Shown: positions 7,936 to 14,938 of the stretch, piece by piece
Numbering within the stretch: position 1 is the first letter of the stretch
Layout of the letters: every line of letters starts with the position of its first letter
Source of the DNA: Paraburkholderia sp. BCC1884
GTDB lineage: Bacteria; Pseudomonadota; Gammaproteobacteria; Burkholderiales; Burkholderiaceae
Reading direction: 5' to 3'
DNA length: 64,000 nt
NCBI RefSeq assembly: GCF_900996225.1
Contig: NZ_CAAJGL010000134.1
Coordinates: forward strand, 124,001-188,000
Position numbers and translations under genes: made by a program
The notes under the pieces: generated by a model
Told to the model about the DNA's origin: nothing
The model's input: only the letters and a program-made list of their open reading frames with translations
Databases searched by the model: none

Positions 7936-8421
7936 ATGTCTGACGCTGAAAAGCCGCGCGCTTCGTATAATTCGCGCATGAAAACCCAACTCGAAGAGCG
8001 CTTCGGCTTTCTGATTTCCGACGTCGGCCGCCTGACGGGCAAGCGTTTCGACGATCTCGCGAAGTCGTCGGTCGATCTGACGCGCGCGCAATGCCGGGCG
8101 CTCGCCTATCTGGCCCACTACGGCGACACCAATCAGGCGCGCCTCGCCGACCTGCTCGAGGTCGCGCCGATTTCCGCCGGGCGTTTGCTGGATCGCATGG
8201 AAGAGGGCGGCTGGATCGAGCGCACGGCAAACCCAGAGGACCGGCGCGAGCGCCTGGTGCGCATGACGCCGAAGGCGGAGCGCACGCTCGGCAAGGCGCG
8301 CAAGGTGGGCGACGAAGTCGCGCTCGAGGCGCTGAACGGTTTCTCCGACGACGATGCGCAACAGTTGATCAAGCTGCTGCAGCGAGTGCGCGCAAATCTG
8401 AGCCAACTGGTGGACCGCTGA
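7936..8421 (+). CDS. MarR-family transcriptional regulator
   Basis: A winged-helix regulator of 161 residues from ATG 7936 (MSDAEKP) or 147 residues from ATG 7978 (MKTQLEERF). The core has LTRAQCRALAYLAHYGDTNQARLADLL, ISAGRLLDRMEEGGWIER and the wing NPEDRRERLVRMT, all typical of MarR. In-frame codons upstream to 7834 pass through the operator and are not credible. Neither start has a clear Shine-Dalgarno; a TATAAT box at 7966-7971 just before ATG 7978 allows a leaderless message. It probably represses itself and the divergent DHA2 pump. Confidence 0.88.
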   Translation: MSDAEKPRASYNSRMKTQLEERFGFLISDVGRLTGKRFDDLAKSSVDLTRAQCRALAYLAHYGDTNQARLADLLEVAPISAGRLLDRMEEGGWIERTANPEDRRERLVRMTPKAERTLGKARKVGDEVALEALNGFSDDDAQQLIKLLQRVRANLSQLVDR

Positions 8422-8442
8422 CGCCATCGCCCACGCTTCGGC

Positions 8443-8467
8443 TTACAAAAGCAAAAGCTGTTTGTAA
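8443..8467. promoter_or_regulatory. Inverted repeat upstream of the LysR gene
   Basis: TTACAAA (8443-8449) and TTTGTAA (8461-8467) form perfect 7-bp arms around an 11-bp spacer, 51 bp upstream of the LysR-type gene. The spacing resembles LysR-family T-N11-A sites, so autoregulation is plausible. Confidence 0.5.
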
Positions 8468-8518
8468 CGAAATTGCCACGTCGCGGTAATAAATTGGAAG
8501 TTTTCCTCGTGCCCTTCC

Positions 8519-9382
8519 ATGCTCGCTCCGCTCCTGGTCGCCTTTTACGAAACCGTCCGGCAGGGTAGCGTCACCGCCGCCGCAAAGCGTCTCGAAGTCA
8601 GTCAGCCGACCATCACGGCGCGCATCCAGCAACTCGAAAAGCAGTACGGCGTCGAGCTGTTTCACCGGCGCGGCAGCCGCTTCGACCTGACCGATGCGGG
8701 CGCGGCGCTCATGCCGCTGATCGACCGCATGCAGCAAACCGAAAGCGACATCGATTTCACGTTGCGCAACGAACGCGAACTGGCGGCCGGCAATCTGCGG
8801 GTCGGCGCGACCGGACCGTATTACATCCTGCCGGCCATCGCGGCGTTTCACCGGCAGTTTCCGGCGGTCAGGATTCACGTCGAGATCGGCAATTCGCAGC
8901 AGATTCTCGATGCCTTGCTCGACTTCCGTGTCGATCTGGCGGTGTCGTCGCAGCGCGTGGACGATCCGCGCCTGGCACGCCGTACGATCGCCGACGATCC
9001 GCTGGTCGTCGTCGCGCATTGCCAGCATCCGCTGGCCGCGCAAAAGGTGGTGCATCTGGCCGATGTCGCCGCCCATACACTGCTGCTGCGCGAGCCCGGT
9101 TCGCGCACGCGCGAGGCGACGGAGACCGCGCTCAGGCACATCGGCGCCGAACCCGCGATGCTGATCGAAATCGGCAGCCGCGAGGCAATCTACGAAGCGA
9201 TCCGTCACAACATGGGTTGCACGCTGATGCCGCTGGGCGAGGCGCCGGCGCATCCGGATCTGCGGCAACTGCCGCTCGCCGCCGACGCGCCGATCCTGCA
9301 GGAATATCTCTACCACCTGCAGGCGCGCGCCGGTTCGCGTTTGATCACCTCGTTCATGGCCAACCTCGACGTGCCTGCCTAG
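8519..9382 (+). CDS. LysR-family transcriptional regulator
   Basis: A 287-residue LysR-type regulator. The N-terminal helix-turn-helix (VRQGSVTAAAKRLEVSQPTITARIQQLEKQYGVELF, residues about 13-50) is canonical and is followed by a substrate-binding domain from about residue 90 (GNLRVGATGPYYILPAIAAF). It lies 170 bp upstream of a co-directional cluster of secreted phosphodiesterase-like and phospholipase genes. LysR regulators usually act on divergent or adjacent genes, so control of that cluster is possible but unproven. The effector is unknown. Confidence 0.9.
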   Translation: MLAPLLVAFYETVRQGSVTAAAKRLEVSQPTITARIQQLEKQYGVELFHRRGSRFDLTDAGAALMPLIDRMQQTESDIDFTLRNERELAAGNLRVGATGPYYILPAIAAFHRQFPAVRIHVEIGNSQQILDALLDFRVDLAVSSQRVDDPRLARRTIADDPLVVVAHCQHPLAAQKVVHLADVAAHTLLLREPGSRTREATETALRHIGAEPAMLIEIGSREAIYEAIRHNMGCTLMPLGEAPAHPDLRQLPLAADAPILQEYLYHLQARAGSRLITSFMANLDVPA

Positions 9383-9552
9383 TTGACTTCAACGGCGCGC
9401 TCGCACGCACCGGCAAATACCGCCCCTAAAAATGCTGATGCCGGTATCGGCCAGCTTGCGCAGAACGACACACCTGCGTCGCCCGCAGTCCCTATCGTTG
9501 CATCGATTCGCCGGGTGGTCCGGCGCACATCGGCATCGGAGAGGGGACACGC

Positions 9553-11682
9553 ATGAGACGGCACAGCATCGTGCAATGGGCATGTGGACTGGCGCTGCTC
9601 AGCGCGCTCGGCGCGACGGCGGCCTTGAGCGGCTGCGGCGGCGGATCGCAATCGAACGGCAACGGCGCGGGCGGTGCGGCCGACACGCAAGGCGGCACGC
9701 CGGCCAGCACGCCGGCGGCGGTCACTACGCCCGCAACCAGAAAAATGTTGCTGGTCGAATTGGACGGCGTGACTTACAACGCGTTGAGCGCGGGCATCGC
9801 CGGCGGCAAATTGCCGAATCTCGCCAGGCTGAGCGCGGCGCCTGCGTATAGCGGCGGCGTCAACGGCACCCTGTCGCAGCAACCGAATCTCGATACGCCG
9901 GGTTGGGCGAGCATCCTGACGGGCACCTGGGCCGACCGTCACCAGATCAACTCCGACGCGCCGAATCAGGCGTCGCACAGCAGCACCGTGTTCCAGATGC
10001 TCAAGACCGCGGGCTTCGGCACGATGGGCGCGGCCGTCGACTCGAACGGCCTCGCTGCCTTGCTGACGCCGGATCAGAACGCCGGCAACCTCGACACGCT
10101 GGTCAACTGCGCATCGGTCGATGCCTGCGTCACGCAGAACGGCGTAAGCATGATCGACAACGGCTATTCGCTGGTGGTCACGCAGTATCACTCGGCACAG
10201 GACGCGGCGCTCAACGCCGGGTTGTCGTCGACGAACTATGCGAGCACGCTGACGCAGTTGGATAGCGCGCTCGGCACGCTGGTTGCGGAAACTGCCAAAC
10301 GCACCACCGGCAACAACGAAAACTGGCTGGTCGTGGTGACGAGCAGTCATGGCCTGAACGCAGCCGGCGGCACCGACGGCTTGCCCTTGCCGCTCGAATC
10401 GACCAGTTTCATCGCGCTGAATCAGACGCCGAATGCGCGTCTGGGCAACACCGCCGCGCCCACTACTATGGCCGCGCTCTACACCCGCGCCAGCATCGCC
10501 GATATCACGCCGACGCTGCTTGCCTACCAGGGTGCGCTGCCGGCCGCCGCGTCGTATGCGCTCGACGGCGGCCAGCTGATCGGCGCGGCGCCGGTGTCGC
10601 AACTGCTCGGCACGACCGGCAGCGACAACGCCAGCCTCGTGCTCTCGTGGACTGCGCCGTCCAGCGGCGCGATCAGCGTGTTGCGCAACGGCACGCTGAT
10701 CGCGAGCCTGCCGGCCGGCACGTCGACCTATACCGACAGCCAGCTTGGCCTGACGGCCACGGGCGTCTATTCGTTCAACTACACCGTGGCGGCAGGCAGC
10801 GCGCCGCTCGCGACGATCACGCAGGTCGTCTACGTGCAACCGCCGCCGCCTCCGCCGCCCCCGCCGCCGCCTCCGCCGCCCCCGCCGCCGCTCGCCACCA
10901 CACTGACCACCGGCCTGAGCAGCTACTACCCGTTCGGCGCATTGCCGCCGGTCGACCGCCTGAGCGCCAGCACGATGGGCCCCTGGGCCACCGACGCCGA
11001 CGGCGGCTCGCTGGTCACCGATCCGTTCGGCGGCAAGGGCTTGCAGATCGACACGCATACGGTCGACAGCAATGGTTTCGACGGCTACAAGCTCGCGCAG
11101 ACCAACGACGTCACCACGCACGCGCAGTTCACCATCGGCTTCTGGTTCTACACGTCATGCGCGAATCTGACCGGCAACGGCACGCCGATCTTCTCGAACA
11201 AGAACTACTACTCGGGCGGCAATGCCGGCATCGCGATCGGCCTGTTCCCGGGATCGAGCGCGAGTTGCAACATCCGCTTCAATCTCGGCGACGGCAGCAC
11301 GCGCAACGACATCAACAGCCTGAACGTCAGTGCGAACAAGTGGACCTATCTCGCGCTCTCCATCGATACGGCAGCGAAGAAGATCAACGCGTACGTGTTC
11401 GATCCGGTGCTCGGCGAGCAGAAGGTGCTGGGCCAGACCTTGAGCGTGAACATCGCCAAGTTGCCGGGTCTGGGCGTGTTCGGTCTGAACGAGGACGGCA
11501 CCGGCCACTACTACATGAACGCCTGTAGCGACACGCCGCCGTACACCGTCGGCCAGTGCGCCGCGACGCCTCCCGATGTGCAGGCGTTCAGCGACCTCGC
11601 GCTGTGGACCCGCATCGTCACCGAGGCGGAGTTGCAGACGGTGTTCGGCTCGGGGCAGCCGCTGTCCACGCTCACTCACTAA
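9553..11682 (+). CDS. Phosphodiesterase/alkaline-phosphatase-fold lipoprotein with Pro linker and LamG-like domain
   Basis: A 709-residue lipoprotein with lipobox LSGC at about residue 27. Residues about 59-340 match the type I phosphodiesterase/nucleotide pyrophosphatase fold: KMLLVELDGV (first metal Asp), LDTPGWASILTGTWADRH (nucleophile Thr region) and DITPTLLAYQGALP near its end. The usual SDHG metal motif reads TSSHG, so a metal-binding Asp is replaced by Ser. A short beta segment and 17 consecutive prolines (codons 10840-10890) lead to a C-terminal LamG/concanavalin-like domain (TIGFWFYTSCANL). It is probably surface-anchored or periplasmic. Catalytic competence is doubtful. Confidence 0.8.
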   Translation: MRRHSIVQWACGLALLSALGATAALSGCGGGSQSNGNGAGGAADTQGGTPASTPAAVTTPATRKMLLVELDGVTYNALSAGIAGGKLPNLARLSAAPAYSGGVNGTLSQQPNLDTPGWASILTGTWADRHQINSDAPNQASHSSTVFQMLKTAGFGTMGAAVDSNGLAALLTPDQNAGNLDTLVNCASVDACVTQNGVSMIDNGYSLVVTQYHSAQDAALNAGLSSTNYASTLTQLDSALGTLVAETAKRTTGNNENWLVVVTSSHGLNAAGGTDGLPLPLESTSFIALNQTPNARLGNTAAPTTMAALYTRASIADITPTLLAYQGALPAAASYALDGGQLIGAAPVSQLLGTTGSDNASLVLSWTAPSSGAISVLRNGTLIASLPAGTSTYTDSQLGLTATGVYSFNYTVAAGSAPLATITQVVYVQPPPPPPPPPPPPPPPPPLATTLTTGLSSYYPFGALPPVDRLSASTMGPWATDADGGSLVTDPFGGKGLQIDTHTVDSNGFDGYKLAQTNDVTTHAQFTIGFWFYTSCANLTGNGTPIFSNKNYYSGGNAGIAIGLFPGSSASCNIRFNLGDGSTRNDINSLNVSANKWTYLALSIDTAAKKINAYVFDPVLGEQKVLGQTLSVNIAKLPGLGVFGLNEDGTGHYYMNACSDTPPYTVGQCAATPPDVQAFSDLALWTRIVTEAELQTVFGSGQPLSTLTH
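10840..10890. repeat. Proline-codon repeat (17 CCN codons)
   Basis: Seventeen consecutive proline codons, built from two copies of a 21-bp unit plus three CCG codons, encode a stiff polyproline linker between the phosphodiesterase-like and LamG-like domains. Confidence 0.95.
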
Positions 11683-11695
11683 CCGGAGTCCCGCG

Positions 11696-12076
11696 ATGAA
11701 CCCGACACGTTCTTTCCCGAACGCGCAGCCGATGCCGATGCGCGAACCGAGCGAACCCCATGAACCACGCGCGCCGCACGGCGGGCACGGCGGCCGCGAA
11801 TCGCCCGCAGCCAGCTCGCGCAACGGGCTGCGGCGCACGCATGGCCTGCTGGCGACAGCCGCCGTGTGCGTGCTGAGTTGCGTCGCACTGGCCGGCTGTG
11901 ACGGCGGCTCGGGCGGCGGCAACAGCACCACGACCGCGAACAACGCGGCGGCCGGCGCGGGCGGCGCGAGTGCGGCGGTGCCGATCGTCGCCGCGCCTGC
12001 CTCCGGTGCATGCGCCGCAGCGGGCGCGAGCGCCGCGCAGCCGTTGCAGAACACGCAACTCGTCTGCGCGCCGTGA
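11696..12076 (+). CDS. Small lipoprotein, unknown function
   Basis: A 126-residue protein starting 13 bp after the phosphodiesterase-like gene, with GGAG seven bases before ATG. It has a long cytoplasmic-type N-terminus rich in Pro, Arg and His (about 45 residues), then a hydrophobic stretch (LLATAAVCVLSCVALAGC) ending in a lipobox. The rest is a low-complexity Gly/Ala/Asn region with three more cysteines. The signal sequence starts unusually late. It is probably co-transcribed with its neighbours. I do not recognise a family. Confidence 0.65.
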   Translation: MNPTRSFPNAQPMPMREPSEPHEPRAPHGGHGGRESPAASSRNGLRRTHGLLATAAVCVLSCVALAGCDGGSGGGNSTTTANNAAAGAGGASAAVPIVAAPASGACAAAGASAAQPLQNTQLVCAP

Positions 12077-12131
12077 CGCGTCCCGACGTGACGAACACCG
12101 CACCGATTTTGACGACTCCAACACGCCCAAC

Positions 12132-14264
12132 ATGACCTCACTGGACCGCCGTACTTTCCTGCGCAGCGCCGCGGGCGCTGCCGCGCTCGGCCTGTTTCCG
12201 CCCGCGATTCGCCGGGCGCTCGCGATTCCCGCGAACAACACCACCGGCACGATCAACGACGTTCAGCACGTCGTCATTTTCATGCAGGAGAACCGTTCGT
12301 TCGACCATTACTTCGGCACGCTGCCGGGCGTGCGCGGCTTTAGCGACCGCTTCACGATTCCGCAGCCCGGCGGCACCACCGTGTTCCAGCAAAGCGACGG
12401 CACGCGCACGGTGCTGCCGTTCTATCTCGACAGCACGAAAGGCAACGCGCTGCTGGCCGGCGGCCCGCACTCGTGGAGCGATGCGCATCAGGCCTGGGAC
12501 AGCGGACGCATGACGCAATGGCCGAAAGCGAAGGGCGATGTGTCGATGGGTTATCTGAACCAGTCCGACCTGCCGTTTCACGTCGCGCTGGCGAATGCGT
12601 TCACGATCTGCGACGCGTACCACTGTTCGCTGCATGGCGGCACTAACTCGAACCGCATTTTCCTGTGGACGGGTACCAACGGCGCGAGCGCGGGCTCCAA
12701 CCCGGTGGTCAACAACGACGGCTGGGACGGCCTCGGCGCTTCCGCCACCGGCCTCACGTGGACGACGTATCCCGAACGTCTGCAGGCCGCGGGCGTGAGC
12801 TGGAAGGTCTACCAGAACATGCCGGACAACTACACCGACAACTCGCTCGCCGGCTTCGCGACTTATCGCAAGGTCAACGAGACGCTGCCGGGTTCGCCGC
12901 TGCTGCCGTACACGCAATCGCTCGAAGCGGTGGCGCCGCTCTACAAAGGCATCGGCAACACCATGCCCGACGGCGGCTTCCTGCAAGCGCTGAAAGACGA
13001 CATCGCCGCGGGACAGATGCCGCAGGTGAGCTGGATCGTCTCGCCGCAGGCGTACTGCGAGCATCCGGGCGCGTCGACACCGGGGCAGGGCGGCTACTAC
13101 CTGTCGTTGCTGCTGGACACGCTGACCGCAAACCCGGACGTGTGGAGCAAGACCGTGCTGTTTGTCAATTACGACGAGAACGATTGCTTCTTCGACCACA
13201 TGCCGCCGCCCGACGCGCCCACCAAAAATGCGGACGGCAGCTTCGCCGGCAAATCCACCGTGGATGCGCAGTACGAATACTTCACGAAGACCAACCCGCC
13301 GGGCGACTCGTCGCCGACCGTGCCGGACGGCCAGACCTTCGGGCCGGGGCCGCGTGTGCCGATGTTCGTCGTGTCGCCGTGGAGCACCGGCGGCTGGGTC
13401 AACTCGCAGGTGTTCGACCATACGTCGGTGCTGCGCTTTCTCGAGCAGCGTTTCGGCGTGACCGAAACCAATATCAGCCCGTGGCGGCGCGCGGTGTGCG
13501 GCGATCTCACGTCGGCCTTCAATTTCCGCAATCCGAACGACGCGCCGGTGGCCGCGTTGCCCGCGCCGACCAAAGCCCAGGCGGATGCGCAGAACGTGCA
13601 GCAAAGCGCGCTCGGCGCGGTGCCGGTGCCGTCGGCGGCCAGCCAGCAGATGCCGCAGCAGGTGCTGATGTCGCGGCCGTCGCGTGCATTGCCTTATCTG
13701 CTGCATGTGAGCGCCAATGCCGACGCGCAGGACGGCCTGATCTGGCTCGTCTTCAGCAATACCGGCACGGTCGGCGCGGTGTTCCATGTGTACGACCAGT
13801 TGCATCTCGATCGCGTGCCGCGCCGCTACACCGTCGAAGCCGGCAAGGAAGTGTCGGATTCGTGGAGCGCGCTCGCCGACGACCTGGGCAACTACAGCCT
13901 CTGGGTGCTCGGGCCGAACGGTTTTCATCGCGCGTTCCAGGGCAACGTGGCGAGCGTGAAGACGGGGCCGAATCCGGAGGTGCGAGTCTGCTATGACGTC
14001 GTCAACAACGCTGTCTATCTGACCATCATGAACACGGGCAATGCCGCCGCCAGCGTGACGGTCACCTCGAACGCATATCGCAGCGACGGCCCGTGGACCT
14101 ACGCGGTGCCGGCGGGGATGCAGGTCGAGCCGTACTGGTCGGTCGCCGCTGCCGGCGGCTGGTATGACTTCACGCTGACCATGACGGGCGGCTTCACGCG
14201 GCGCTTCGCCGGCCGTGTCGAAACCGGCAAGGACAGCGTCAGCGATCCGGCGATGGGTGTCTAG
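12132..14264 (+). CDS. plcN: Phosphocholine-specific phospholipase C, Tat-exported
   Basis: A 710-residue enzyme of the bacterial acid-phosphatase-like PLC family (P. aeruginosa PlcH/PlcN type). The N-terminus has a twin-arginine signal (DRRTFLRSAAGAAALGLF). The catalytic domain begins with VVIFMQENRSFDHYFGTLPGVRGF and continues with FVNYDENDCFFDHMPPP and VPMFVVSPWSTGG. Two C-terminal beta-sandwich repeats (about residues 510-710) are typical of the family. It hydrolyses phospholipid headgroups after folded export. No Shine-Dalgarno precedes the ATG, but the Tat motif fixes the start. An in-frame extension back to 11898 lies inside the lipoprotein gene and is rejected. The PlcN/PlcH assignment within the family is not certain. 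Confidence 0.9.
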   Translation: MTSLDRRTFLRSAAGAAALGLFPPAIRRALAIPANNTTGTINDVQHVVIFMQENRSFDHYFGTLPGVRGFSDRFTIPQPGGTTVFQQSDGTRTVLPFYLDSTKGNALLAGGPHSWSDAHQAWDSGRMTQWPKAKGDVSMGYLNQSDLPFHVALANAFTICDAYHCSLHGGTNSNRIFLWTGTNGASAGSNPVVNNDGWDGLGASATGLTWTTYPERLQAAGVSWKVYQNMPDNYTDNSLAGFATYRKVNETLPGSPLLPYTQSLEAVAPLYKGIGNTMPDGGFLQALKDDIAAGQMPQVSWIVSPQAYCEHPGASTPGQGGYYLSLLLDTLTANPDVWSKTVLFVNYDENDCFFDHMPPPDAPTKNADGSFAGKSTVDAQYEYFTKTNPPGDSSPTVPDGQTFGPGPRVPMFVVSPWSTGGWVNSQVFDHTSVLRFLEQRFGVTETNISPWRRAVCGDLTSAFNFRNPNDAPVAALPAPTKAQADAQNVQQSALGAVPVPSAASQQMPQQVLMSRPSRALPYLLHVSANADAQDGLIWLVFSNTGTVGAVFHVYDQLHLDRVPRRYTVEAGKEVSDSWSALADDLGNYSLWVLGPNGFHRAFQGNVASVKTGPNPEVRVCYDVVNNAVYLTIMNTGNAAASVTVTSNAYRSDGPWTYAVPAGMQVEPYWSVAAAGGWYDFTLTMTGGFTRRFAGRVETGKDSVSDPAMGV

Positions 14265-14334
14265 CCAGCCCGGCTGATCGAAGCAGGATCGAAGCAGCAG
14301 CAACGCGCGAATAGCGCGAGGAGTGGCACTTCAG

Positions 14335-14364
14335 GGAGTCGGCGTGGGCTGACTCCTTTTTTTT
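14335..14364 (+). terminator. Rho-independent terminator after phospholipase C gene
   Basis: Arms GGAGTC (14335-14340) and GACTCC (14351-14356) with a 10-base loop are followed by eight T residues (14357-14364), about 70 bp after the stop. Confidence 0.88.
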
Positions 14365-14453
14365 ATCGCTGGCGCGGATTGACAAAGGCGTGGCGCCCCG
14401 CGCTTCGGGCGATCGCGTTTTCCCGCCTGTCAGCGAGGCGCGGCAGCCAGCGA

Positions 14454-14807
14454 CTACTTCGACTCGGGAGTCGCCACCGTGCCGGACGGCGGCACCAGTT
14501 CGAAGCAGGCCGGCGCAGCGATAGGCGTCTTCGACCTGGCGTCCGGCTGCTGCGGGTCGATGCATTTGAACGCGCTCTGGTCGCGCTGGACGAAAATCGT
14601 GTCGGCCGGCCCCGCCGCGCCGTGCGCACCGTTCACGACGGCGACGATCTTGTAGCCATCCTGCAGCAAGGTGGACAGGGTAGTGGGCGTGGTGCGCCAC
14701 TGACTGTCGGGCGGCGTCTGGGCCTGCGCGGTGAGCGCGGCGGTCGCGCCCAGAAAGGCCGTCGAAGCGAGGGCCGCAAACAGCGCGGGAGTGCGGAATG
14801 TCGTCAA
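14454..14807 (-). CDS. Small secreted protein, unknown function
   Basis: A 117-residue protein with a signal peptide (ALFAALASTAFLGATAALTAQAQ) and a mature region of about 90 residues with two cysteines (FKCIDPQ, PACFELV) that could form a disulfide. The start codon is TTG at 14807, with a full GGAGG four bases upstream (14812-14816), which makes this start convincing despite the rare codon. It has no recognisable domain. It stands alone between convergent and divergent units. Periplasmic or secreted location is predicted. Confidence 0.68.
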   Translation of the reverse strand: MTTFRTPALFAALASTAFLGATAALTAQAQTPPDSQWRTTPTTLSTLLQDGYKIVAVVNGAHGAAGPADTIFVQRDQSAFKCIDPQQPDARSKTPIAAPACFELVPPSGTVATPESK

Positions 14808-14938
14808 AAAACCTCCTTGAAGTGACGATGCCGGGCGAGCCGGAAAGCCGGTGGCCGTCCAGTGTGGCCCATGTCGCAGGCTTGCCTTTCAAGACCGCTC
14901 GCCGCGTGCAGAAGTTCACGGCGGCAGGTTTTTTCCAC

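Noticed and set aside
10840..10890. Repeat considered as a CRISPR-like or mobile element
   Set aside because: It is a proline-codon run inside a coding sequence; there are no spacers.
9379..11121. 580-codon minus-strand frame over the phosphodiesterase-like gene
   Set aside because: Antisense shadow rich in Arg and Gly; the plus strand has a lipobox and domain motifs.
12138..14303. 721-codon minus-strand frame over phospholipase C
   Set aside because: Antisense to a clear Tat-exported phospholipase; composition is Arg/His-rich and patternless.
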